From the NCBI RefSeq assembly GCF_031191185.1, contig NZ_CP133464.1, forward strand, positions 1 to 64,000: a stretch of DNA of 64,000 nucleotides, in the 5' to 3' direction. The notes below the pieces were generated by a model. It had not been told where the DNA came from. It worked only from the letters and a program-made list of their open reading frames with translations, and did no database searches. Source of the stretch: Prevotella nigrescens. Lineage in GTDB: Bacteria > Bacteroidota > Bacteroidia > Bacteroidales > Bacteroidaceae. Shown here in pieces: positions 19,651 to 29,030 of the stretch. A program made the position numbers and the translations under genes. Position 1 is the stretch's first letter, and each line of letters opens with the position of its first letter.

Positions 19651-22600
19651 TTACTTGATAGTTCCTAAAACAATAGATGCTACGCCCTGCTTATTTTCTA
19701 CCTGCGCAACAAGTTTACCAATCTCACGTTCCAAAATTTCATCAATATCCTGTTGCTTGATGGCAAAAAGGCTTTGGTTACGATGTTCTAATTCGTGCTC
19801 TATTGCCAACATCTGTTTAATGACATCAAAGTTACCTTTGTCAACAAGTTTTCGTGCACTCTCCAGAAGTCTCTTTGACTTTGCTGAGATAGTATCGTTC
19901 TCATAGAGTTTTACGACGATTCCCTGTGCCAGCGTACGTTTATCTCCAGCCCTTGATCTTTTAATGCGAACGAAATATTGATTATACGTCTTTAAGGCTT
20001 CATCCGAAAGTTGCTGCCAGTCATCGGGCAGTGGTATGCGCTTAGCATTCTCATCTACTCGCATTTCCTCAAGCAGCTCAAGTAAAGATATTATCTGAGT
20101 ACCCTTTCGTCCATCTTCCTCTTTACGCATTCTGATGGCCAGCCGTGCAGAGCGAGGAGCTTTCACAACAAAGTAAGCGGTGCCACTTGTTGCCTGTGCC
20201 ATCTTCCATTCGCTCTCAGTTTGCTCTATCTGCAGATAGCGTTCAGGATGTGCCTTCTTGTATTGTTTTAATTCAAAGATATACTTCTGCAAAGGCGACT
20301 CCTCACCGTTAATCGCCTCGACAAGTTCATGATGCACAACCGTTTCCTCTTCTGAGAAAATCTTGCTGTCCTCACCAAAGAGTATATGGAATGATTGCAA
20401 CTTAGTGTGTGCTTTGCGAACCAACTGTATTTGAGCATCACCTTCAGCACTTGGCATAAAGTTATACACATAAACGAATGGTTCTTTACTGCCAATACGG
20501 TTTACACGTCCAATACGCTGCATTAAGCGGGTGGCGTTCCAGGGCGTATCATAGTTCAGAATGACATTGGCACGATGGAGGTTTACGCCTTCAGCTAAAA
20601 CCTCTGTCGTAATAAGAACATCATAGTCATCTTTCCACTCACCATCATAATTTGCATCGAAATTTTCCTCAATCGTATGTTCCATTTCATCACGGTTAGC
20701 AGCAGTAATGGCAAGAACTTTGTAGCCCTTTGCTCTAACAGCTCTAACAAGCGATTCAACCGTATCTATTGCTTCGGAGAAGATAACTAATTTTCCTGAC
20801 GTATTCTTTTGAGGATTGAACAGTTCAGGCTTGATATTTTCTTTGAAGGCATCAAACTTTGGGTCCTGTGAGTTACGTGCCCATCGGTCATAGAGCTTAG
20901 AAATGAGTCGGAAGTCTTCTTTCAGTTGGGTATAGTATTCCTCTTTAAAGTCCTTACGCGTATATTCAGCATTTTGTCCTTTCTCGTTGCGCCCTTGTTC
21001 TGTCAGTTTCAGTATTTTGCCCCTGATGTCTTCTACACAATCGCTAAATGATACTTTCTTTCCTCGTTTTTTAGTCTTTGCCTCGTAATCAAGCTCTTTG
21101 TTTACATCGATTTGTGGACATACAAAGATAGTATCATTCTCCCACATCTTAATCATGTTCTCAGTGTAATAGCGCAAGTTCAATAGAGATTGTGTAAAGG
21201 CCGAGAACGAACTTTCAAGACGTTTCACAAGAAGATTCTGCATTATGGTAGAAAGTTGTTTAGCCACATCACTCACACCACGGTTGCCACGACCCGTATG
21301 TTTCTTTTCGTTGGCAGGATTGGTAAAGTATTCTATGGCACGATAACGGAAATACTTCAGCCACTCATCCGTCTGTAACTTTTCTACTTCCGTAGGAGCA
21401 ATAATCGTCATTGTATCAGAGAAGAGCTGAGCCAACTCATCTTCCATAACATATTCAAGATTATTTGGTCCAACAATCTCAGGAAAGATCAGCCCTTCTG
21501 CCTTCATATCGTCGCCGTAATATTCTTTAACGTCAGTTCTTGTTCTGCGCTCAAGGATATCAATTAGAATGCAATCACGTATTTTCTTTGAGGCAGCATT
21601 GAGCCGCACCCGACGTTCGTCAGTTGGAATGTCATGGATAAGTAGCCCTGTTTCCTTGTCTACTTTCGGCTTACTAATAAGGAGGTCATACTCTCTATTT
21701 ATGTCGGCAAAGAACTTTTCTATATTTCCTCCTTCAGCCTTCTTTAGCGTACTATCATTATGGTTGCGCTCAAAAAGGTAAATTTGATTCTTCAAATCAT
21801 TCGGACGATTATTTTGCGGTGTGGCAGACAGAAGTCCAATATAGGGGTATATGCCTGTATTAGAGCCAATCTTCTGTATCAGTTGGTCAAGCGACTGATA
21901 CATCAGTGTGTTGCTGTTGCGGAACTTATGACTCTCATCAATAATAATGAGTCCATAATCCTTATCTTGAAGTGTTCCCTCAAATTCACCAGTATCAGCA
22001 CTGTCATCGTCGTTATCTTCCCAACTTTCATCCTCGGTAACATTTCCGATTCGTCCTGTTGTTATAAAGTCAATGTATGGCGCAATCTTATCGTCAGAAT
22101 CTTTGTCGAACATGGTAATAGCCTTCTTCCAACCCGACTGAATGGCAGGAGGGGTAATGACCAACACCTTACGTTCTCTACCATCATCTTCTGGTACGGA
22201 AAGAAAACGCTTGATGATAAGCGTTCCAATGATTGTCTTACCAAGTCCAACCACGTCAGCCAACATAAAACCACCATGTTCGCGCATAATACTAAGACAT
22301 CGCTTGACGGCTTCTATCTGATATTTCAATTTGTGAATCTTTGATGGTAAATAGGCTTCTATCTGTTGTCCGAGCGATGCATCTACGACATCCCCAAATT
22401 GAATTTGCAACAATTTGATATACTGCTCATAGGGGGTAAACTCTTGAACAGCATTTTTTTGTATATCAATGTAGATAGGCGACTTCTTGATAACCTGCTC
22501 CAAGAACTCCTGTATCCAGTCTTGTGAGCATTCCCACTTCTCTTCAAACCAACAAATATGTCCTTTTGAATTTGATCCATGAGTGGGGCGAGCTGTAATA

Positions 22601-23136
22601 CGTGTGGGGTCGGTCTCAAGATAATTCAATTCGGCATTTCCCAATAATCCCTTCTGCGTAAAGTTAGAACTACCAATGATACCATAAGAAAAAGATGGAC
22701 CTGAAAAAATATAACACTTAGAATGTAAGAATTCGTCTTCACCTTTGGCATTTTTCGAATAGATGCGTATCTGTATTTTACCATTCCCACAATACTGAAG
22801 CAGCAGATTGATAACACTCTTGTACTCATCATTTATTTTAAGGTCGTGTATGTCAGTCCGTATAAAATCATAAGGATAGCTTGCATCCTTATACTTTGGG
22901 TTTGCAAGTAACGAGGTATAAACTACAGGGTCTTTACCTATAAGAAGTTCAAGCGAGGTCCCATCACGTTCCAAAAAACTTGTAAGTGCATTGAGAACAA
23001 GCGTCATACCAGGTATGTCCCAATACCCAGTTGCAATCTGTATTTTATCAATACCCTCTGCCAAAATACACCTCTTGATGTAATTTTGCATAGAGAGTGC
23101 CTCAGAAGAATTATCTATAAGGTTATTGTGCATCAT
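19651..23136 (-). CDS. PLD-nuclease / SNF2 helicase fusion, restriction-type effector
   Basis: A 1161-residue protein. Residues 1-200 form a phospholipase-D-type nuclease domain with a single HxK centre: HSK at 138-140 and GSSNFT at 155-160. From about residue 270 there is an SNF2-family helicase with Walker A ADVVGLGKTIIG, DESH in LIIIDESHKFRN, LLSATPQNNR, and motif VI RLMQRIGRVNRIG (about residue 880). Single HKD domains cut DNA as dimers. DISARM uses separate helicase (DrmA/DrmD), PLD (DrmC) and methylase genes; here nuclease and helicase are fused and paired with one methyltransferase. A translocating restriction enzyme whose host DNA is protected by methylation is the likely role. The start overlaps the XRE gene by 4 nt (ATGA). 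Confidence 0.82.
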   Translation of the reverse strand: MMHNNLIDNSSEALSMQNYIKRCILAEGIDKIQIATGYWDIPGMTLVLNALTSFLERDGTSLELLIGKDPVVYTSLLANPKYKDASYPYDFIRTDIHDLKINDEYKSVINLLLQYCGNGKIQIRIYSKNAKGEDEFLHSKCYIFSGPSFSYGIIGSSNFTQKGLLGNAELNYLETDPTRITARPTHGSNSKGHICWFEEKWECSQDWIQEFLEQVIKKSPIYIDIQKNAVQEFTPYEQYIKLLQIQFGDVVDASLGQQIEAYLPSKIHKLKYQIEAVKRCLSIMREHGGFMLADVVGLGKTIIGTLIIKRFLSVPEDDGRERKVLVITPPAIQSGWKKAITMFDKDSDDKIAPYIDFITTGRIGNVTEDESWEDNDDDSADTGEFEGTLQDKDYGLIIIDESHKFRNSNTLMYQSLDQLIQKIGSNTGIYPYIGLLSATPQNNRPNDLKNQIYLFERNHNDSTLKKAEGGNIEKFFADINREYDLLISKPKVDKETGLLIHDIPTDERRVRLNAASKKIRDCILIDILERRTRTDVKEYYGDDMKAEGLIFPEIVGPNNLEYVMEDELAQLFSDTMTIIAPTEVEKLQTDEWLKYFRYRAIEYFTNPANEKKHTGRGNRGVSDVAKQLSTIMQNLLVKRLESSFSAFTQSLLNLRYYTENMIKMWENDTIFVCPQIDVNKELDYEAKTKKRGKKVSFSDCVEDIRGKILKLTEQGRNEKGQNAEYTRKDFKEEYYTQLKEDFRLISKLYDRWARNSQDPKFDAFKENIKPELFNPQKNTSGKLVIFSEAIDTVESLVRAVRAKGYKVLAITAANRDEMEHTIEENFDANYDGEWKDDYDVLITTEVLAEGVNLHRANVILNYDTPWNATRLMQRIGRVNRIGSKEPFVYVYNFMPSAEGDAQIQLVRKAHTKLQSFHILFGEDSKIFSEEETVVHHELVEAINGEESPLQKYIFELKQYKKAHPERYLQIEQTESEWKMAQATSGTAYFVVKAPRSARLAIRMRKEEDGRKGTQIISLLELLEEMRVDENAKRIPLPDDWQQLSDEALKTYNQYFVRIKRSRAGDKRTLAQGIVVKLYENDTISAKSKRLLESARKLVDKGNFDVIKQMLAIEHELEHRNQSLFAIKQQDIDEILEREIGKLVAQVENKQGVASIVLGTIK

Positions 23137-23336
23137 TTTACTAATTCTTTGGGTGAAACATTGAGCAAATCTGCCACCTTGAAGATGGTAGCAAGATTAG
23201 GCTGCTTGCGATTGCAAACATATGCATTGGTGATACTGAAACTCATGCCAAGTTCTTTGGCTAACCATGTTTGGGTGATGCCTCGCTTCTTCAAATGCAC
23301 CTTGATAAGGTTGCTATGCTCTTTCTTCTGTCCCAT
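23133..23336 (-). CDS. XRE-family helix-turn-helix regulator (controller-like)
   Basis: A 67-residue protein that is almost entirely one Cro/C1-type HTH (KKRGITQTWLAKELGMSFSITNAYV, then QPNLATIFKVADLLNVSPKELV). I start it at the ATG at 23336 because the six residues upstream are not family-like. It overlaps the helicase start by 4 nt and is first in the operon. Its size and position match C (controller) proteins of restriction-modification systems, which delay or limit nuclease expression until DNA is methylated. Confidence 0.82.
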   Translation of the reverse strand: MGQKKEHSNLIKVHLKKRGITQTWLAKELGMSFSITNAYVCNRKQPNLATIFKVADLLNVSPKELVK

Positions 23337-23363
23337 TAGATGATTATATATCAATATTAGTTA

Positions 23364-23371
23364 CAAAGATA
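23364..23371 (-). promoter_or_regulatory. Probable -7 box for the regulator/helicase/methyltransferase operon
   Basis: The minus strand reads TATCTTTG, 28 nt before the XRE start. No convincing -33 box is visible, which would suit a regulator-dependent promoter. The divergent spacer 23372-23592 is AT-rich and shows nothing else I can name. Confidence 0.45.
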
Positions 23372-23592
23372 TGAACTTATAATGAATAAAACGAAGAAAA
23401 ATGGAACTTTCATGCTATTGAAAATAGTTTTTCCTGTGCGAGAATACCAAAAGGAATCTCTTAAACAATCAATGATGATTGAAAAACAATGTGTTTGCCC
23501 GAAATAGTCTACTTTAAAAATGCATGTTGAGCGTTTTTAATAGTCGCTGATATCCTTGTGTTTCCCTATACTTCCCACAATATCCTAACCTC

Positions 23593-23623
23593 TTGGTAGA
23601 ACATTAAAAGCCCTCTACTTTTG
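23593..23623 (+). promoter_or_regulatory. Promoter of the second element's replication/mobilization genes
   Basis: TTG (23593-23595) and TACTTTTG (23616-23623) are 20 nt apart, matching the Bacteroidetes consensus, 66 nt before the DUF3853 gene. Confidence 0.65.
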
Positions 23624-23689
23624 CACCGTCAGACCTGACTGAATGCCCTATGCACAAGGGCGAGTTATTCATTTCAAAACAATCGAGTT

Positions 23690-23998
23690 ATGACGATAAA
23701 CGAATTATTGGGAAAACCTGTTTGGCAGATGACTGGTGAAGAATTGCTTTTCCTTGCACAACACGGTAATATATCTACGAGCATGGAATCAACAAAGGCT
23801 TCTTCCTCCAAAGAAGAAAAGCGATATGTGTATGGGTTGGCAGGCATTGCACGCCTCTTCGGGTGTAGTTTGCCTACAGCTAACCGTATAAAGCAGAGTG
23901 GTAAAATCAATCGTGCCATTACACAAGTCGGTCGTAAGATTATTGTTGATGCCGACCTTGCGCTGGAATTGGCAGGACGAAAGACAGGAGGACGATGA
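23690..23998 (+). CDS. DUF3853-family helix-turn-helix protein
   Basis: A 102-residue protein starting MTINELLGKPVWQMTGEELLFL, the signature opening of DUF3853, followed by a Ser/Lys linker and a HTH (YVYGLAGIARLFGCSLPTANRIKQSGKI). Family members stand at the head of replication/mobilization modules in Bacteroides and Prevotella elements, just before a RepA-like ATPase gene, as here. It overlaps the next gene by 4 nt. Excision or replication control is the probable role. Confidence 0.8.
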   Translation: MTINELLGKPVWQMTGEELLFLAQHGNISTSMESTKASSSKEEKRYVYGLAGIARLFGCSLPTANRIKQSGKINRAITQVGRKIIVDADLALELAGRKTGGR

Positions 23999-25046
23999 TG
24001 AATACAACTGATTATGAATACATTTGGCGAAAGTCTCTCATTCATGTAACCGATGAGTTTGCACTTCCTCCTGTTGTACTGCAAGCAGGCGAAGCCATCA
24101 TCGGTACGCTGGGTAATTTCAGTGTATCGACAGGTAAGGCGAAAGCCAAGAAGACTTTCAATGTGAGTGCTATCGTTGCAGCAGCTCTTGTCAATGGGCA
24201 GGTGCTGGAATATAAAGCATCATTTCCTGAAAGTAAACGCACTATTCTTTACTTTGACACGGAGCAAAGCCCTTATCATTGCCAACTCGTGATGCAGCGC
24301 ATTCTGCGATTGGCAGGACTGCCAATTGATAGAGAACCCGAGCATTTGAAGTTCAGCCATCTCAGAGCCATTGCCGACCCTAACGAGCGTAGAGAAATCA
24401 TTCGTTATGCCATCTACCATACGCCCAACGTGGGACTGGTAGTCATTGACGGCATTCGAGATTTGATGCTCGACATCAACAACTCAACGGAGGCTACCAA
24501 ATTGGTGGGCGACCTGATGCAATGGACGAGTGAACAGAATATTCACATTCAGACTGTGCTTCACCTCAACAAAGGAGACGACAACGCGCGAGGGCATATC
24601 GGCACGGAACTCAACAACAAGGCAGAGACAGTCTTGCAAATCACGAAAGACAACACGCTGCCAGACCGAAGCATCGTTGCTCCAGCCATCATCCGTTCTA
24701 AACCCTTTAACAAATTCGCTTTTCGCTCAAGGAGGTAGAAGATGAGGTTTGTATTCCCCAAATAGACCTCTCGTATTCGGACAATGAGCGAAAACCACAT
24801 CGCGTCTCCTATCAAGAGTTAAGCGGTAATGAACATCGAATGGCATTGAAACAAGTATTCTCTACGAATGAAGTCTTGCCATATAGTACACTAATCGTAA
24901 CTCTCAAAGAGGCTTATACTAAGATGGTGGGACAATCCTACGGGCAAACCAAACTCAAAGAACTCCTACAATTTCTGCTCAATAAAGGTATGGTGGTCAA
25001 GGAAGAGCGAGGGAAATATCGGTTCAACAGAGATTCTCTGCCCTAA
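23995..25046 (+). pseudogene. RepA-like ATPase, frameshifted
   Basis: The first 247 codons (23995-24738) match a RecA/RepA-type ATPase of mobilizable elements: a weak P-loop region (STGKAKAKKTF), FDTEQS, Walker B VGLVVIDGIRDLM and HIGTELNNKAETVL. The frame then runs out after KPFNKFAF. The expected C-terminus continues in another frame (LKEVEDEVCIPQIDLSYS and on through a winged helix to 25046). Adding one T to the run at 24720-24723 joins the two parts perfectly. Either the gene is inactive or the base is missing from the assembly. It sits between the DUF3853 gene and the primase. Confidence 0.75.
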
Positions 25047-25050
25047 AACC

Positions 25051-25157
25051 GTTGGTCGGTCGGACGCAGGCTATATATACCTGAACCAACCCGACCAAAG
25101 AGAAACGAGTTTGGTCGGTTGCAAATGGGTGTCTATAGTGTACGACCGTCTGACCAA
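25051..25157. repeat. Iteron-like TTGGTCGG repeats before the primase gene
   Basis: Between the ATPase and primase genes the motif TTGGTCGG occurs four times in alternating orientation: 25052-25059 (direct), 25086-25098 (inverted, with one inserted base pattern), 25110-25120 (direct), and 25144-25157 (inverted). Clustered repeats next to replication genes suggest an origin or an initiator-binding region. Confidence 0.5.
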
Positions 25158-25661
25158 ACAATTATCAACCAGCCTCCAAAAGAAAAAGGCGGCGTTAATT
25201 TCATTTCAACTTAAAACAAAATCACAATGGAAATACAAAATATCAAGCAAATTTCTATCACAGATTATTTGCAACAACAGGGCTATGCGCCTGCACGAGT
25301 ACAAGGCATTCACTATTGGTACTACTCTCCGCTGCGCAATGAGCGCACACCATCCTTCAAAGTCAATACAGAGCGCAACCAGTGGTACGACTTCGGCTCG
25401 GGCGAACATGGCGACATCATCGACCTTGTATGCGCTTTACATCGTTGCACTACCAGCGAAGCCATCAGGCTTTTGAGTGGCGCTAAACAAGTAGCGCATC
25501 AAGAATTTTCTTTTGGCGGTAAGAGAAAATTCTCTGAGCGCAAGTTGGAAATCCTATCTGCGCAACCGCTCTCCAATCCCTATTTGCTCCGCTATCTCGC
25601 AGCACGTGCTATTCCTCTTCCCGTAGCCAGCGCCTACTGCTCGGAAGTTCTATTCCAAAAT

Positions 25662-26991
25662 TACTAGTGGTGCAATAAAATTGAAGCCACTTCTATATTG
25701 ATTTGATATTTAATCAGTTATAACGTTCTTAGTTTTTTTGATTTGAAATGGTAAGAGTAATTTTGCAGCCTAAATCTGCAAGATTATGAATATTGGAAAG
25801 TACATATTCTCTCAAGTCATAGACTTTGTTCCTCGTTACCAGTTTGATAAACTTGTCACGAAATATAAAGGTGATAGACATTCAAGAGAATTAAACAGCT
25901 ATAATCATCTGTTACATTTATTGTTCGGTCAGATTACTGGCTGTGATTCCTTAAGAGACATATGTATGTGCCTGACAGCACATCATAATATATTGTATCA
26001 TTTAGGAATTCGCAAAACAGTCACTCATTCTTCGTTATCTCGAGCCAATGAGAACCGCAACTATCACATATACGAGGAACTGGGCAAATATCTCATTGAA
26101 CAAGTACGTCCATTGTATTCAGAGACAAAATTGTCAGAGGTATCTGTTGACAATGTACTTTATGCTTTAGACTCCACAACAATATCAACAAGCATAGTGC
26201 TTGCAACCTGGGCTTTGGGTAAATACAGTAAGGGAGCAGTTAAAATGCACACATTGCTTGATTTACGTGGAAGCATTCCTGCCAGCATTCATATTACAGA
26301 CGGCAAATGGCATGACAGTAACGAGCTGGATAGGATTGAGCCAGAGCCACTTGCATTTTATATGATGGATAAGGCATATGTGGACTTTGATGCATTATAC
26401 AGATTTCATAAGGCTGGTGCATTTTGGATTTGCCGTCCAAAAGACAACATGCGATATGAGATTGTAGACCACAAAGAAGACTTTGATGTAAGCACTGGAG
26501 TAAGAGGCGATTTTACAATACGCCTAACTACATGCAAATCCAGAAAGCTATATCCTGAACATATCCGAAAAGTGTGTTACTATGATGCAGACAACGGTAA
26601 AGAAGTCGAATTCATAACCAATAACTTTGAGATTGAAGCATTAGAAATTGCAAATCTCTATAGACACAGATGGGATATTGAGGTCTTCTTCAAATGGATC
26701 AAACAAAATATTGTTGTCAAGACTTTATGGGGATTTTCAAAGAATGCGGTAAGCACCCATCTGTGGGTTGCAATTATCACATATCTTCTAATTGCCAAGA
26801 TGAAGCATGAGTACAAAAGCCCATATTCAATAACAGAGGTGGCTACTTTAACAAGAATTTCAGTACTTGAAAAAGTAAACTTGAAAGAGCTTATAACGAA
26901 GCAAGACCCTCTTCCATCTCATAATCAATATGTCAAAGAACGATCTCTTTTTGATGATATTTAATTACCGTGCAATTTTATTGCACCAGTA
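25662..26991 (+). mobile_element. IS4-family insertion sequence, 1330 bp
   Basis: The element has imperfect terminal inverted repeats (TACT, then GGTGCAATAAAATTG at both ends) and is flanked by a 12-bp direct duplication CTATTCCAAAAT at 25650-25661 and 26992-27003. It carries one transposase gene and interrupts the primase gene. Confidence 0.92.
25786..26964 (+). CDS. IS4-family transposase
   Basis: A 392-residue DDE transposase. The catalytic aspartates are in YALDSTTIS and FYMMDKAYVDF; the glutamate lies in the IS4 family's Y-x2-R-x3-E-x6-K signature (YRHRWDIEVFFKWIK). The N-terminal DUF4372-like region (SQVIDFVPRYQFDKLV) is typical of Bacteroidetes members. The frame is intact and the ends and duplication are clean, so the element may still be mobile. 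Confidence 0.92.
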   Translation: MNIGKYIFSQVIDFVPRYQFDKLVTKYKGDRHSRELNSYNHLLHLLFGQITGCDSLRDICMCLTAHHNILYHLGIRKTVTHSSLSRANENRNYHIYEELGKYLIEQVRPLYSETKLSEVSVDNVLYALDSTTISTSIVLATWALGKYSKGAVKMHTLLDLRGSIPASIHITDGKWHDSNELDRIEPEPLAFYMMDKAYVDFDALYRFHKAGAFWICRPKDNMRYEIVDHKEDFDVSTGVRGDFTIRLTTCKSRKLYPEHIRKVCYYDADNGKEVEFITNNFEIEALEIANLYRHRWDIEVFFKWIKQNIVVKTLWGFSKNAVSTHLWVAIITYLLIAKMKHEYKSPYSITEVATLTRISVLEKVNLKELITKQDPLPSHNQYVKERSLFDDI

Positions 26992-27473
26992 CTATTCCAA
27001 AATATGAAACGAACATACAATGCCATTGGATTTGCAAACGATGCTTTGGGATGGGAAATCCGCAATATGTATTTCAAAGGATGTGTCGCTCCGAAGGCTG
27101 TTACGACGATTAAAAGAGGTGCTGGTCGCTTGCAAATATTTGAGGGTTTTATGGACTTTCTTTCATGGAAAACACTCAATCCATCTTCAAAGAGCGATGC
27201 CATTGTTCTCAACTCTTTGGCACTTTTGCCACGCATTCAAGAGCAAATAATGGGCTATCAAGAAGTAGAAGGTTTTCTGGATAATGACGATGCCGGGCGC
27301 AAATCTTTTGCCGTTTTGAAGCAAATGCTTCCGCAGATCGTTGATGGCGCAGCACGCTACCGAAAGCATAAGGACCTCAACGAATGGCTCGTTGCCCAAT
27401 CCCAACTCAAATGCAAACAGCCTTTATTACCGACCACTAAGCGTGGCATCAGAAGATAGCGTGTATCCGGGAA

Positions 27474-27526
27474 GCAAGGTGTGTCTTTGTAACACAAACC
27501 GCTGTTTGTATCACAAAGACCCTTGC
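27474..27526. other. Candidate oriT hairpin upstream of mobA
   Basis: A long imperfect inverted repeat (27474-27499 with 27504-27526; cores GTCTTTGT and ACAAAGAC) lies about 50 nt before mobA, followed by a second small palindrome CCTCGGTGCGAGG (27525-27537). Relaxases of this group nick next to such repeats at the start of the mob operon. The nick site cannot be placed from sequence alone. Confidence 0.55.
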
Positions 27527-27573
27527 CTCGGTGCGAGGGAATAATCACTCCAAAGTCGTAATTAGAAGCTAAA

Positions 27574-27993
27574 ATGGAAAAGGAAACGAAACATAGTTTA
27601 GAACCGAAACAAGCAGAAAAGCCCCGTTGGGATAACTGGCATGTACGCCTGCCTAATCCCAAAGACCAGCAAAGGGTTATCGATTTATTCCAGAAATCAG
27701 GAGCGGAAACCAAATCGGACTTTGTGCGTGGGCGTATTCTTGGTGAGTATTTTAAGGTGATAACAATGGATAAATCCGCCGTGGAATACTACCGAAAGCT
27801 CTCAGAACTGACGGCGCAAATCCATAAGATTGGCGTGCTGTATAACCAAACCGTGCGTGCCATCAACAGTTATCATTCGGTCAAGACCGCTCAGATTCTG
27901 CTTGAAAAGTTAGAAAAACTGTCGGCTCAAATCATTGCCTTGCAAGAGCAGGCTATCAATCTAACCATTGATTATAGAAAGAAGAAGTATTGA
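27574..27993 (+). CDS. mobA: MobA-type mobilization protein (relaxosome accessory)
   Basis: A 139-residue protein with a basic ribbon-helix-helix-like start (PRWDNWHVRLPNPKDQQRVIDLFQKSGAETKSDFVRGRIL) and a helical C-terminus. This is the small DNA-binding protein that precedes relaxase genes in Bacteroides mobilizable elements and helps the relaxase bind oriT. In an intact operon mobB would start about 20 nt after its TGA. Here a 12.2-kb transposon lies in that gap. Confidence 0.82.
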   Translation: MEKETKHSLEPKQAEKPRWDNWHVRLPNPKDQQRVIDLFQKSGAETKSDFVRGRILGEYFKVITMDKSAVEYYRKLSELTAQIHKIGVLYNQTVRAINSYHSVKTAQILLEKLEKLSAQIIALQEQAINLTIDYRKKKY

Positions 27994-28003
27994 GAATTTA
28001 GTT

Positions 28004-29030
28004 AACGTGAGTTCGACGAATTCAGAACAAAGCAAGCTGTGTATCAATAGTCCTTTGCAGATTTATGCACGGCTTCTTTGGAAACAGACAATAGGCAGCA
28101 ATAGCCCCTAATAAGTTGACGATGAAATTGTCAAAGCATCTATGCCTGGAGTGTTCCACTTGTGCAATGTTCTTAAGTTCATCATTCACCGTTTCTATAA
28201 TGGCTCTTTTTCTGAGTAAAAGTCTGTCTGAAACACTCATTAAAGATCCTTTCATGTTACTTTTCAATTTGGTAATAAGTTGCATTCCGTCAACGAAAAG
28301 CCTTTGAAAGAGGTTCTTGCCGATGTATCCCTTGTCACCGACTAGCTTACCATATATAAAATCTGTGAATGCTTTGTACTCCAAAGGTTTACGGTCATCA
28401 ACATCTCCCGGCGTTATCATAAAGTTGAGAAGCTCTCCTTTCTCATTGCAAATCAAATGCAATTTGAAACCGAAGAACCAACCCATGGAGCATTTTCCTC
28501 TTTGAGCTATGCCTTTGAAAACCTTGTGAATATGTATTCTTTGGTTTTTGCAGACACGCAGTGGTGTGCTGTCAACGAAGCTTATGCCCGTACATTTGCC
28601 CAGCAGGACCTTCTTGATAAACAAGGTTAAGGGTAGGCTACCTCCCTTTCCAATTCTACTATACGGTTATAAGAAACAACTTTTGGAAACAGATGGCGAA
28701 GATGCTTGCATACTTTTTCAAGATAGAAATGTTTAAAGCAGCGATAACCGGAGTCGTGGAAAAGAATCATTATCAGCATGACTTCTGCCTTTGACATCGT
28801 GGAACTTCGATGATATTTTCTTTTTCCAGCAGGTTTTAGCGCATATTTTGTTGTCATAGCATCAAAAAACTTGCAGAAGTCGTCTGCCATACAAAATATT
28901 TCAGTAACTTTATCTTCGGTGATCATAGCGATTTTTGTTTGTAATTCTATGTATATCAACACTTTAAAATTACAACAGATTTCGCTAATCACCAAATCTA
29001 TAGACACTTATAATTCATCGAACTTACGTT
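28004..29030 (-). mobile_element. IS982-family element, left copy
   Basis: 1027 bp with terminal inverted repeats of about 19 bp (AACGTGAGTTCGAYGAATT, one or two mismatches at the inner end). It is about 95% identical by eye to the copy at 39210-40237. Confidence 0.88.
28022..28926 (-). pseudogene. IS982 transposase, frameshifted mid-gene
   Basis: The product should start MITEDKVTEIFCMADDFCKFFDAM at 28926 and run about 300 residues. The catalytic D lies in SFVDSTPLRV, the second in LVGDKGYIG and the E in AIIETVNDELKN. Compared with the right-hand copy, one base is missing near 28635 (GGGTAGGC against GGGTACGGC), which separates residues 1-100 from the catalytic part. The gene is probably inactive unless the base is an assembly error. 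Confidence 0.82.

Larger units (their letters stand above)
25227..27459 (+). pseudogene. CHC2/Toprim primase split by an IS4-family element
   Basis: The 5' part (25227-25661) encodes a CHC2-like zinc-finger domain (SPLRNERTPSF, WYDFGSGEHGDIIDL). The 3' part (27004-27459) encodes the Toprim domain (IFEGFMDFLSW, FLDNDDAGRK). Removing the insertion sequence and one copy of its 12-bp target duplication rejoins codon 145 (AAT) to ATG at 27004 in the same frame, giving a normal primase of about 296 residues ending at 27459. The break is therefore recent. Primases of this type start replication of Bacteroides mobilizable elements after transfer. Confidence 0.88.

Noticed and set aside
16302..23336. 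A BREX or complete DISARM system
   Set aside because: No pglZ, brxC, brxL, drmB or separate drmC gene lies nearby.
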